A stretch of 64,000 bases of DNA from Selaginella moellendorffii (lineage: Eukaryota > Streptophyta > Lycopodiopsida > Selaginellales > Selaginellaceae). Position 1 is the stretch's first letter, and every line of letters starts with the position of its first letter. The position numbers were made by a program, and so were the translations under genes. Of the stretch, positions 1 through 10,561 are shown in pieces. Location of the stretch: assembly GCF_000143415.4 (NCBI RefSeq), contig NW_003314275.1, positions 257,577 to 321,576 of the forward strand, in the 5' to 3' direction. The notes under the pieces are model-generated. The model was not told the DNA's origin. It made no database searches and saw nothing but the letters and a program-made list of their open reading frames with translations.

Positions 1-125
1 ATTTTATTAGCATAATTTATTGATCCGACGGCTGTCGTTGGTTGAACGGTGACGATTGTTTCAAAAGACCTAATGTTAGGGTTTTCTACGGCGGCGAGAG
101 GTCTTTGTAGGGTTAAGTTCAAGCT

Positions 126-3100
126 ATGGACGCCTCTTCAGCTAGAAAGCGTGGGCGAGAGCCGAATGAAGAGGAAGAGCAGGAGGAGAAAAAGCGACTT
201 AAAGTAGGTGAGATTGCTCGTGTGCAATTTCGTCTGCAGGAGGCACTTATGGAAATTGCACGCCTTAACTTGAAATCGTGGGAAGCCGGGGAGGATGCCG
301 AACTAAAGGAGCAGATAGCCTCAGAGAGAGTGCGGGCGAGTCAACTCCAGGAGGATGAGTGGAGACTGGAACGCGAGCTCTCTGAAATCCTCCAGCCACC
401 ACCTGAATACTTGAAAAGAGTGGAGGGTATTGCCGAATCAGCATTTGCGCAGGAGTACCAAAGAGTTGGGGGATTAGACAACGTGGAGTTGTTGCGTGAG
501 AAGCTGGAAGAAACAGGAGACATGTGGAAGGCGGAGAAACTCATGATAGCACCTGTTGTCACGTTAGTTCAGTCGAGTGGCTGGGGAAAGTCGAGGACTA
601 CCTGCGAGCTTGCGAATTTAGGTGTGTTCGTCATCTACTGCTCATTCGCTTCATCTGGCACCGCGTACCCTCCAAGGTCTGCCTTTGCGGACTTCTTCTA
701 CACAAACGCCGTCAAATTGCTCAGCTCGGGTCCTACGCTTTTGTCGCAGAGCAGGTTCATGCTCTTCTGCATTGACTACTTTGTGTCATGCATCGAGGCT
801 CTTCTGCAGCTGACTTCCGGGGAGGACCCCATGGATGCCAAAAAGTTCTTGAACGATCTCATGGTTGGGGAGAACTTTTGGGGACTGGTACAGGCGAAGA
901 TGGAGATAGGAAACGAAGCCCGGGGGGAGTTTGCTAAGCGCCTTGACGTCGACCTGAAAAAGGGGCCTGGCGAGAACACCAATATCTGGGGCATCTGGGA
1001 AAGTAAGGTGTTTAAGAAGTACAACACGCTTGAAGGTCTACTGTCGAATGTTCCAGCTCCTGCCAAAGGAAAACTGAAGGTCCTGTTTGCCATGGATGAA
1101 GCCCGATGGTTTACTTCGCATGATGATCCGAGAACTGTTGCTGCATTTGTTCCTGCAAGGAGGGCTTCCAGGGTGTTGCCTGAAAATGGGAGTGTGTCGG
1201 TGATGTTCACCGACACAAACGGGAGGCTAAACACTTTTGCGCCGCCCAATAAGGCATCCGGTGTAAGGTTTAGTAGCGATCGAGTGGCTGCGGCGGGAAA
1301 GCTAGTTGCACATCCAGCGTACTGCTTTTTCTTGGCAGACTTGCCATCGGACGAACAAACAGGTGGCCTTCGGCTTGCTCAAGTTCAAGATCTGGGTCGT
1401 CTTTGCGGCTATGGTCGGCCACTGTGGCAAGCATTGGTGAAGGCTTCCGCAAGTGCAGGTGACGTGCTGCTTTTGGCTGTAGATAAGCTCCTGGGTGGCA
1501 CTGGTTCGTTCAACAAGTTTTTGTTTGAAGGAGAAGGTCTATCACATGAGGCTTGTCTGGCTACACTGGGCTGCAGAGTATGCATCGACATCAATCCGCA
1601 TGCCACAATTATCACTGATATGGTTGCAAGTCACCTACTTAGCGTGATGTCCATTTCTGATGACCAGACTCTTGTTTGGATGCATTGGGCTACGGAGCCA
1701 CTGGTTGCAGCGGCTGCAGCACAGGTTTTGTGTGCACAAGGGAAGATTGGGAGGACAGGGTGGAAGGAGTGCTTGGAGGCACTTGTAACTGGGATGAAGC
1801 GTGGATGGGTTGATCGAGGTTACAGGGGCGAGTTGCTTGCACGGGTGCTGCTACTACTTGCAGTGGATAGTCTAGGCAGAAGTTCATGGAAGTGCTTTAC
1901 TTTTGACGAGCTTTGCCATGGCTTAAGTGGGAAGTCGCTGTCCGATCTTATTAGAGAAGATGAGCAGAATTCAGCATCTCCGGCCCCCAAGGCTCCAGGT
2001 GGTGGAGAAGAAGCGCTGGTCGAAGTAAACATGCCGCCACCTCCGGCCTCGGCTTTGAAGCGCAGGGTTAAAGTAAACAAAAAATTTCCGGTGTCCCTGT
2101 CCAAAGCTCCAGGAGAAAAAGCGCAGGTCAAAGTAAACACGCCGCCACCTGAGGTGAAGTCGCCATCTCCAACGCTGACGGCCTCGAAAGCTCCAGGTGG
2201 AAGTACGCACAATGCTGAAGGGGAAGGGGAAACAAAACAAGCAGGTGGCTCTATAGATGGAAGTGGTAAAGAAGAAATCCACAGAAACATGGGTGACGCC
2301 AAGTTTTTTTGCCTGCTATTCAGGAAAACCGACTTCCAACTGCAGGACCTCACCGCAAAAGATTTGCTTGAATTTGGAAAGGCTGGCGTGGGAATCATTT
2401 GCCGTGAAAATGAATGGGGCATAGACATCGTCATCGTTGGGTTCTTTGGTGACACGTTTAGCCTGGAGACGATGACACTCATTTTGGTGCAGGTGAAACA
2501 CACAGAGAAACTTGATGTTGATTTAGCATGTGCTAAATGCTCTCTGGAGTTTTCTCAGATGTTGAGTAGCAGTGCAGGGCCTCAAGGTTGGACTGGGTTG
2601 AAGGTGCCATACGCCAGTCTGGTTTTGAATGTGGCCCATGTGCCTTCCAGCAGTGTTCATTACAGAACTAGAAAACTTGTCACAGAAGCATTGCTGAAGA
2701 AGACGCCTGCAAATCAGTCCATGGCAATGGCTCTCCATGACGCTCATCCGGAATGCAAAGGCCTTCAGGGATGGACAGAAGGCTATGATGGGGATAGATC
2801 ACACCCAGTATTCAAGTCATGGGAACGGTATTTTGCTTCAGATGATCGTCTCCAACACATTGTGGTCATTCAAGGTAATTTCATTTTCAATCAGTTGATG
2901 TTCTCTTTTGCTCTCCAGGTTTGGATGCATTCTCATCCAAGGACGAAGTGAAAGACCTGGTCGACATCTCTCTGGATTCTACTGCAGACATGAGGAAACT
3001 AGAACAAGATCAGAAGCCATATGCACATAGAATGTTTGGATGGGTTAAGAACACGGAAATGCGCAAGTGTTTGGAGCCAAAGCTCAGTGTGAAAAAGAGT

Positions 3101-3178
3101 AAGTAAAACTGAGAATTTTTTTGAGAAATAATCTGAAATTCTTTCTCCATTGCAGAGGTGCAGATGGAATTATCTTAG
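126..3178 (+). CDS. Crinkler-like P-loop NTPase with C-terminal restriction-endonuclease-like domain
   Basis: Exons 126-2874, 2919-3098 and 3156-3178 give about 983 residues; both introns have clear GT-AG ends and the second uses GTAAGT. The N-terminus is a charged coiled coil (residues ~15-100). A Walker A motif SSGWGKSRT lies near residue 152 and a Walker B motif VLFAMDEARW near 320. A Pro/Ser/Lys-rich linker (~620-720) repeats a unit with SKAPG and VNxPPP. A C-terminal stretch has GIDIVIV followed by LVQVKHTE (~764-792), the D...QxK pattern of PD-(D/E)xK nucleases. The NTPase plus nuclease order is the architecture described for Crinkler (CRN) C-termini in oomycetes, fungi and other eukaryotes; in pathogens these are effectors, elsewhere probably defence or conflict proteins. 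No N-terminal LxLFLAK translocation motif is visible. If translation ignored the first intron it would stop at 2951. The family call is mine from motifs; host function is unknown. Confidence 0.72.
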
Positions 3179-3788
3179 GTGGTGAGATTTAAGGACTTTG
3201 TAGATTCTAGAATCAAGAGCAAGTGCCATTATTAAAACTGAAAGATTCATTTTTTATTTTTTTGCATGTAGTATGTTGTATTATTCAGGTTTCTGATGGT
3301 TTATGTTATAATGGTAAAACAAATAATGATAATTGATTACAATTTTAATTATAAAATATTAATTATATTTAAAAAGTTTTAAGCAAAGTTTTTGAAAGTA
3401 TAGAATATCATTCCAACACTTAGATATAAAATAGTAAAGGTAACATACTCACATTGTTAAAGAAAATTGGGTTTAAGAGTTAACTTTCAATATTACTAGT
3501 AATGAAAGCTATAAAGATATTGAAGTTGATACTAATACAAATAAATATTATTTAGATGAGTGATAAGCTATGTGTGGTGATGTGGTTGCCACTAAAGTAT
3601 CATCAACTTTATCATTGCATCCAATTAGAGTTGCTATTAATAATATATTATGGATTTAATTTATGTAATATTGTATTTTAATTGTAGCACTACTGAAATA
3701 TAATTATTAAACAATAAGAAAAACTTTTGTAACTATTATAAATTATAACTACAAGTGAAAATTTGAAAAAACTTTAGGATAAGCCATA
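3179..3788. other. AT-rich spacer, no gene seen
   Basis: Downstream of the Crinkler-like gene the base composition drops sharply to AT-rich sequence with many stops in all frames. I see no coding region or RNA gene. It is the left flank of the TRIM element. Confidence 0.6.
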
Positions 3789-3983
3789 TATAAACAACCA
3801 AAGAGAACGACTCAAGAAACGATTTATATGGGTTTAAATATAAAGGGAAAGGGCTTATGAATAAAAGTGCATTCCCTTTTTTAATTAGTTAAGGGTTTTA
3901 GAATATTTAAGGTTATGTGTCATTGGGTTTGAATAGTACTAGGTTGGGTGACCTCCCAAGAAGTCCAAACTCACAAGTTTACA
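3789..3983 (+). repeat. 5' LTR of TRIM
   Basis: Left terminal repeat, 195 bp, start TATAAACAACC corresponding to TGTAAGCAACC in the right copy, so its terminal G has mutated. Ends AGTTTACA just before the primer-binding-like site. Confidence 0.75.
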
Positions 3984-4189
3984 ATTTAGTATCAGAGTGA
4001 TTTTGTGTTCGACTCTGTTGGTTGGCTAAGGGAATCATACCATATGTTGATTGACATCTGGCTAGTCTAATTTGCTCCGGCTGTGCTCGACCCGAGGGGT
4101 AAGGTGTCAAGAAAGCGGGGCTCTTGGGAAAGCTGTGGCTCTCAGCTTCCATTCACAAGGGCGTGAACTTGCAAAGAAGTATGGTAAAT

Positions 4190-4372
4190 TGTAAGCAACC
4201 AAAGGGAACAACTTGTAATGGTTCAAATATAAAGGGAAAATGCCCATAAACAAAAATACACCCTCTTTTCCAATCGATTAAGTATTTTAGGATATTTAGG
4301 GTTAATTGTCATTGGGTTTGAATATTACTGGGTTGGGTGATCTTCTGGGAAGTCCAAATTTAAGAGCTTACA
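4190..4372 (+). repeat. 3' LTR of TRIM
   Basis: Right terminal repeat, 183 bp, with 7-bp inverted ends TGTAAGC/GCTTACA, followed at once by the CCATA target duplication. Confidence 0.78.
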
Positions 4373-4739
4373 CCATATTTTCAGCTGCTACTCATAAATT
4401 TCTTCTCACTACACTTCATGTTAGTTTTTGTTTTTATTAGGCATACAAAAAAGCCTATTTTTGTTAAAGTGAAACTATTTGCAGGTCTCACTTAGTATAT
4501 TAATCATTTTCTTAATTATATTATCTAAAACACATATACTTATCTAATTAATTAGGCTTAATTAAAGAATATTCAAGCTTGATTCCTATTATACAGCAAA
4601 TAATTATTATAAAGTGAGAGTTGTTTACAAACAAAACCCACTCATGTGCAAAACAGTAGATATACCAAAGATATATTTATTAAAGTGCAAGTACATTACT
4701 ATATTTTCACCTCTTATATCAAAATTTCTAGCTAATAAA
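4373..4739. other. AT-rich spacer, no gene seen
   Basis: Very AT-rich, stop-dense sequence between the TRIM and the decayed coding region. I see nothing recognisable. Confidence 0.5.
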
Positions 4740-7190
4740 ACCTTGTTTCTTAATAGTACATATCATCATGTAAGTGGTAGAACTTATTGATATATGGAAA
4801 CATCTTTGGATACATCTTATAGACTAACATCTTCAACTTGATTTCATATGATGTTTTTTCTATTATAGCATCCACAAAAGTGACTTTCTGTGCATCAGTA
4901 TACATACCAATAAAGTTTAAATTGAAAGCCACAGATGTGTAAAAATGGTAAGTTCATTTAATTTTGTTGAAAGCGATCTCTGCCAAAAATTTAATCAGTT
5001 TCATATCTTGTGATCAAAGAGGTTTTGATAAGTAATAAAGTTGCCAATCCTTTGCCTCCAACTTCTTCTCAAAAAACTCATACGTGTAAAATTGTTAGAA
5101 CATTAGATAATCCCCAATATGATCACTCACATAAGATTTATATCAGAGAAGACATCTGTTACGCTTTATAAGTTTATTGAGTGTATCTGCTAGAGTACAT
5201 AATTCACCAGTATCTAGTTTGTTGGGGTCAAATGTACAAGGATGCAAACATTCAAACTGTCTTAAACAGTAACATTTATTTGGTGTGTCATTTAGAATGA
5301 AAACTTCAAACTCACTGATGTCTAGATGAAGTTTCAACACCATTTCTTCCATCTTGAGCTTGAAATTTTTGAAAGATTTCTCTAGTATAATTTGACCAAG
5401 CTCATTGCAAATGTCTTCATCATGCATTTTATATCAAAATATGTTTGTTAGCACACCAAGCCTCCCCAAAGCATATTCAAGGTTAAAATCTCAAGAGCTT
5501 GTCCAAAGGGCCAATGTCATATCATACTGATCTGACAAATTGTGCATATGCAATAGAAACTTTATTGCACCTGACTGGAGTAATAGCTTTTCTTTGTTCT
5601 TGTCCCTGAAGCTAATATAATGCTTAACTGTGAGGATGCTATATATCTCAAATAGAGAAAGATATTTTCGTGGACAATATTAGCCTATGACCTCACGCTA
5701 AGGGCAAAGACAAAAATGTTTACCTCAGAATCCAGTTGATTCACTTTGTTTGTCTTTTTCTTGGCAAGTTTCCTGAGTCTCTCCTAGTGGTGGCAACTAT
5801 GTCCAAGCTTGTCATTGAGGCTACTCTTGTGCTGGTTCTTTGCCTTCATGTGCGCAAGATTGGATATCTCAATGATGGTATCTTGTGGTGTTGATCCCTT
5901 CATGATTTAGAAGTATCACATTGAGAATTTTGCCTACATCTCCTTCGTGTATATTAGGTTAGAAGAGATCTCTTGCATTGCTTTTGTCGAGTGCTGCCCA
6001 GACATGATGATGAATTGTTTCCTTGCTTATCCTTTCAACAAATGTCCAAGCATCCTTGTCCATAGTGATTGGGATTGCATCACCTAGATCCACTGAGTTC
6101 TCCTGTACAATCATCAGCTCCTTGAGGGTTTTCACCCATCGTGGACAAAGAGTGTAGTGATTGTAGTTTGCATCAATGATGCACCGAGACACTAGGAGTT
6201 TGTAGAGATTATTGAAGTAGTAGTGATTGTACCTCAAGAAGAGTGTCCCGTCGATGCTAGTCCTTTTTTTCACCCCTATTGTTGTAATTGTGCTGTCATA
6301 TTTCACCCTTTTGCTCCTCTCTTTGGAGCCTTCATTTCTATCATCTCTTGGTTTATTTATTGCATGACACTTTTTCTTCTTGCTTTGTATGGAGGTTTTT
6401 GTTGCCAGCTCATCCCTGCACTATTGCTTGCAACCTTGCTCCAAAGTTCACATCTAACCCTCTTCTGTAATGGTTCATCATCATCATCTTTTTTTTATGA
6501 TGAGAAGGACTCTTGTCTTGAATTTCATCACTACTCTTGTCACTTTCTGTCTTGCTATTATCCTCTTCATTATCATTGTGTTGTACCTTATCTTTCGCTT
6601 GGATGTCATCATCTCTTTTGTCTTCATTATCCTCACTGTCCTGATCATTAGATGTTGATGTTAATGAGGATGTATCGCTTAAGGTATGCTTATCGTCAAC
6701 AACCTGATCTACCTTATGTCCATCATTTGGATTGTAGTTGGAAATGTCAAGGAATGGATGCTCCGATTCTTATGTTTCTCTCTGATCAAAAAGTCTCTCA
6801 GTTAGAATCCTATTATTGACTGTCCACAACAACAATGCCCTTGACAAGGTTAGTCTATCTTTGAGGATTCCATAAGTAGTGAAGGTTGTATGGATTCCTT
6901 TCTCTACAAGATCTATTGTAGTTGATGGAATAAACTCTAAGTCTTGAATGATATTCCTGATGAATGTCTTTTGAAGCTTTGTATAAATAACCCTCCTTCC
7001 CTATTCATGTCTTTGTCAAGAATCTCCTCTTCTTTGATGACAATCCCATAGACTATTAGATTTTTTGGGTTGGTAAGATCCACCAACACTAGATCATCTT
7101 ATATCTCCAACGTGCACTTCTGTGGTAGTGTGGAGTTGCAGCCTCTTTTCACTTTGACGGACTCATGTAAAAGTGTTTTAGATTGCTGGG
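4740..7190 (-). pseudogene. decayed minus-strand coding region, probably old transposon
   Basis: On the minus strand, several open stretches with protein-like composition follow each other in changing frames: around 7140-6780 (a segment reading DDLVLVDLTNPKNLIVYGI, then after a frame change a segment ending ALLLWTVNNRILTERLF), 6660-6480 (acidic Asp/Ser/Lys-rich linker), 6306-5959 (115 residues), 5427-5143 (94 residues) and 4932-4750 (60 residues). Stops and frame changes separate them and no clean splice sites join them. The setting, an AT-rich repeat block, suggests a relic of a DNA transposon or retroelement protein. I do not recognise the family. Palindrome copies at 5680 and beyond overlap its span. 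Confidence 0.35.
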
Positions 7191-7274
7191 CCTAGAAACA
7201 CGAAAGAATTTATTAGAATTACTTAAAATACTTTTGAAACGGGAGAGAATGGATCCTAGTGTGAAGCCTCATGC

Positions 7275-7404
7275 TAAGTGAAAGGGGTAATGGAAGTAAT
7301 TATATAAGAGGTTAATAGCATGAGGGCTCAAGAATGGATGAAGGGGTAGTGGAGGTAATTTTATAGGAGGTTATTAGCATAAAGCCTCACATTTAAGAAT
7401 GGAT
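7275..7404 (+). repeat. two-unit ~65-bp direct repeat beside a primer-site-like sequence
   Basis: Two adjacent diverged units share AAxGGGGTAxTGGAxGTAATT, ATAxGAGGTTA and AAGAATGGATG, each ending in a palindrome copy. Just downstream, at about 7431, is TGGTATCAGAGT, nearly identical to the initiator-Met primer-binding site of plant LTR elements, so this may be the edge of another retroelement relic. Confidence 0.5.
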
Positions 7405-8399
7405 GGGTGTGTGGGGAGAAAAATACACATGTGGTATCAGAGTAAATAGTACGGGTTCAATTCTTTCAAATTCAAATTATGTATTTGGCAGGAACATATA
7501 TATCTGCCTCACATAGAATAATTAATTTATATAATGGAATTGCCCCTTTTGCTATTCCTTGAATTACATACCACATGGCAAACCTTTGGAAAGGTAGCAT
7601 GTTTGAAATTGCATGTTACATGGCATAATTTAGAACAAAGCTTGCCCATTTGTCTTATGGACAAATGTTCAAGCAAGATTACTGTCAAGAAACTAAACAA
7701 ACCAAAATCCTATTAGCACTTTAGCATGAGGCTTCACGCTAATCCTTAAACATGAGTCCAGTCACAATGTGTTGATGAAGATTACTAGCACAAGGCCTCA
7801 CTTAGGATTGCTTGTGATATTTTTCCTAGTTTCTTAGTGACAATCTTATTCACTTGTGCAATAAACATGCATGCAAAGGAGATTGCTGTTGAGAAACTAA
7901 GCTAGAGGAGGTGGGTGGGCTTTATTTCTTGGCATGAGGCCTCACGCTAAGGTTTTTGTGTCATCCATTTGCAGATTGGATTAAGGTATTATGGAGGGAT
8001 GAAGTCATTTTCTTGGCATGAGGCTTCATGCTATTCATTTATAGGCATTTGTTTCTTACTACTTTAGGTGTCTAGGTGAGTAATCTTACTCACCAATTCA
8101 TCTTTGGGGTAAATGTTCAAACAAAATTGCTCTTGAAACACTTGCAAAACTGGGGAAACAATGGAATGTTGTACGTTTAGATGTTTGTTTAGCATAAGAC
8201 TTCATGCTAAGTTTTTTACATGAGGTTGGACACCATACTTTTGTGGGTGGGCTTTAGGTGTGCTGATATGATGAAGGCTTTTCATGGCATGAGGCCTCAC
8301 ACTAAAGGCTTCACCAAAAGACTTAGTGCAAAGCCTTAAGTGAGGCCTTATGCTAAGGAAATTTTTTATTTTGTACTTTTGTTTTGGCTTTAGCCAGGC

Positions 8400-8645
8400 T
8401 TAGATTTTTCCCGACTATTAGTTTCAGGAAAGGTAACTGGCTTTAGTGCGAGGCCTCACACTAGATTTTTTCTGGCTATTATTTCAGTAAAGGTGACTGG
8501 CTTTAGCACAAGGCCTCACACTTAGACTTTTTCATGGCAATAGGAAAGGTGACTGGCTTTAGCACAAGGCCTCATGCTTAGACTTTTCCATGGCTATCGG
8601 TTTCAGGAGAAGTGATTGGCTTTGGTGTGAGGCCACACGCTTACA
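8400..8645 (+). repeat. ~60-bp tandem repeat, four units with palindrome
   Basis: Four consecutive units of 56-62 bp share GACTTTTxCATGGCTAT, TTTCAGxAAAGGTGACTGG and then the palindrome in its form TTAGCACAAGGCCTCA. Palindrome starts are 8443, 8503, 8559 and 8621. Confidence 0.75.
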
Positions 8646-8818
8646 TGTCCAAGATAATGGCCTTAGCGTGAAGTTGCACATTAAATTTTGGCTTGGTGCA
8701 GGAGCTATTAAATTAACGTGAGACCTCATGCTAAACCTTTCAGTCTGGGTTGGAAAAGTCCCACACCAAGCTTGGCTTTCCATGTGAAATGGAAGTCAAT
8801 GGTGAGGGTTAGGGTTCC

Positions 8819-8868
8819 TAAGAGAGGGAGAGGGGGAGAGGGAGAGGAGGAGAGGGAGAGGAGAAAAA
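8819..8868 (+). repeat. GA-rich polypurine tract
   Basis: About 50 bases of almost pure purine made of GAGAGG and GGGAGA units. Low-complexity sequence, no coding meaning seen. Confidence 0.7.
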
Positions 8869-9910
8869 ACTCACAATTTTTTGCTCATGCTGCCTCGTTT
8901 GCTCCCATTGTTGAAACCCTAAAAAATGGTAAGTTTAGCATTGACACGTGTGGGAATATTCTGCACTTGAAAATTCTTAATGTGATGTCACACGCTAAAG
9001 CATTAGACATACCAAATGAAAATATTTTTAGATTTATAATATAATATGCTTTTTAGATGTAAAATTTTTACAATGTTGCACAATATTTTTTAGTATAGAA
9101 AAAAGAGTAAAATTGCTATTTATAAAAGACATAAGAGAAAACTACAACAATGTTTTTTTGTGTTTATCCATTTTATCTCTTTTTCTTCCATTTTTCAGAA
9201 AAATATATCTTTTGAATTTTGCTCTTTGTACCACATTATTTGTGTTGTATGATTTGTCATAAAAGTATAACTTTTGGAGTTTCCTCCTTGTACTAAATTA
9301 TTTCACTTATCAATATTGTACAACTTTTGAATTTCCCTTCTTGTACCACATTATTTGTTTATTCTCACTTGTCAATATAGTATAACTTTTGAATTTTCCT
9401 TTTTAGGCCACATTAATTATTTTAATTCAGTTGTCAAAATTGTACAATTTTTGAGTTTCCCTCACTTTATGCTCATTTAGAATTTTCCATTGTCTAGGGC
9501 AAGAGTTCAACAATGCATATTTCAAGTGGCAAGGCTTTGGTTGTGGATTTTGTAAGTGCAGGACATTAGCACATTTCCATATAACATTTATCAAAGTGGT
9601 GATTTATATGAGTTTGCATATTCATTTTTGCTATTAGAGCTAAATGGACATTGGGCTTTAATTTAGGTTTTTTAAAAGTTTCCTAGTTTAACTTGAATAT
9701 GATATTTCAGCCATGTCAACATAATAGTAAGCCTCAATTAAATACTTTTGTTTTTTATTTCTTGGTATGTGGCCTCACACTTAGCTTAGCTCAATGTTTT
9801 TTTTCATGTTTACTTGCTTTGTTTTTTTAGTGTGTGGCCTCATGCCAAACTCTTTTTGGAGTTGTTTGATAAAACAATTTTTTCTTAATATGTGGCCTCA
9901 CCCCAAGCTC

Positions 9911-10010
9911 ATTGCTTTTACAATTGTTATGGGCCGTGTGAGTTCCTCAATGTGAACTCACACGGCCCATTTTGCTTCATCAAGTGGATTGCTTTTACAA
10001 TTGTTATGGT
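9911..10010. repeat. perfect 17-bp-arm hairpin between 21-bp direct repeats
   Basis: Bases 9929-9945 and 9954-9970 are exact reverse complements (arm ATGGGCCGTGTGAGTTC) around an 8-base loop. The hairpin lies just inside a 21-bp direct repeat ATTGCTTTTACAATTGTTATG found at 9911-9931 and again at about 9988-10008. It looks like a small insertion with duplicated flank, or a slippage product. Confidence 0.75.
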
Positions 10011-10020
10011 AAAATGTTTT

Positions 10021-10441
10021 TTGCTTAGTGAGTAACCTTGTGCTAAATTTTGTTGGAGTTAATCTCTGGAAATATTTTTTGCTTAGTGTGTGGCCTTAAA
10101 TGTGAGAAAACATTTTTTGCTTAGCATATGGCCTTGTGCTAAGCTTTTTCTGGAGTCAATTTATGGAATCATTTTTTGCTTAGCATGAGACCTCATACTA
10201 AGCTTTTTTTAGGGTCAATCTGTAAAAATGTTTTTAGCACGTCTAAAAAACATCTTGCACTAAATTTGTTTTTAGATCAGTCTGTAAAATGTTTTTAACT
10301 TAGCGTGTGCCCTTGCACCAAGATTTTTCTGGAATCATACTATGAAAATATTTTTTGCTAAGCATGTGGCATCATATTAAGCTTTTTCTAGAGTCATTTT
10401 GTGAAAATATCTTTTGCTAAATGTGTAGCCTTGTGCCAAGC
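10021..10441 (+). repeat. 60-bp tandem repeat, about seven units with palindrome
   Basis: Units recur at almost exactly 60 bp (10081, 10141, 10201, 10261, 10321, 10381) with the shared order GCTTTTTCTGGAGTCA, TATGGAAATATTTTTTGC, then TTAGCATGTGGCCTTGTGC. A satellite-like array built on the same palindrome as the 8.4-kb array but with a different linker sequence. Confidence 0.78.
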
Positions 10442-10561
10442 TAACTTTTGAATTTTTTAAGCTTGTTTTGTAGTCATTATTTTTAAATTGCACAATCTTT
10501 ATTTCTAATCTCTTTTATCCTTGTGATTAAGCTTGCTTTTTTGGCCTCATATCAAGGTCAA

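Larger units (their letters stand above)
3789..4372 (+). mobile_element. TRIM-type miniature LTR retroelement
   Basis: Two diverged direct repeats (3789-3983 and 4190-4372) share blocks such as AACCAAAGxGAACxACT, ATAAAGGGAAA, TGTCATTGGGTTTGAAT and GAAGTCCAAA. The right copy has textbook LTR ends TGTAAGC...GCTTACA. Directly after the left copy is TTTAGTATCAGAGTG, close to the initiator-Met primer site TGGTATCAGAGC. The element is flanked by an exact 5-bp duplication CCATA (3784-3788 and 4373-4377). The internal part is only ~206 bp with no protein, which is the definition of TRIM elements. It is non-autonomous and would need reverse transcriptase from another element. Confidence 0.82.
5680..10560. 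repeat. dispersed degenerate 22-bp palindrome family (about 30 copies)
   Basis: A motif whose consensus half-site is TTAGCGTGAGG followed directly by its reverse complement recurs across this block. Good copies begin near 5680, 7256, 7721, 7929, 8013, 8189, 8284, 8337, 8443, 8503, 8559, 8621, 8663, 8713, 8978, 9762, 9827, 9885, 10121 and 10180, with weaker copies between and after. The one at 7721-7742 departs from perfect symmetry at only two pairs. The invariant centre is GGCCTCA or GACCTCA. Many differences are CG to CA or TG, as expected from methylated-cytosine decay. Copies are otherwise embedded in unrelated AT-rich sequence. Function is unknown. Confidence 0.8.

Noticed and set aside
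6223-6658. Plus-strand open frames rich in Phe, Leu, Cys and His
   Set aside because: They are antisense to an acidic, Asp/Ser/Lys-rich minus-strand relic, which is the more protein-like reading.
8718-9044. 108-codon frame across the GA-rich tract
   Set aside because: Arg/Glu run comes from the purine tract and the rest overlaps palindrome copies.
5680-10560. CRISPR-like interpretation of the regularly spaced palindromes
   Set aside because: Nuclear plant sequence, spacing irregular outside the arrays, and the inter-copy sequence is repeated rather than unique.
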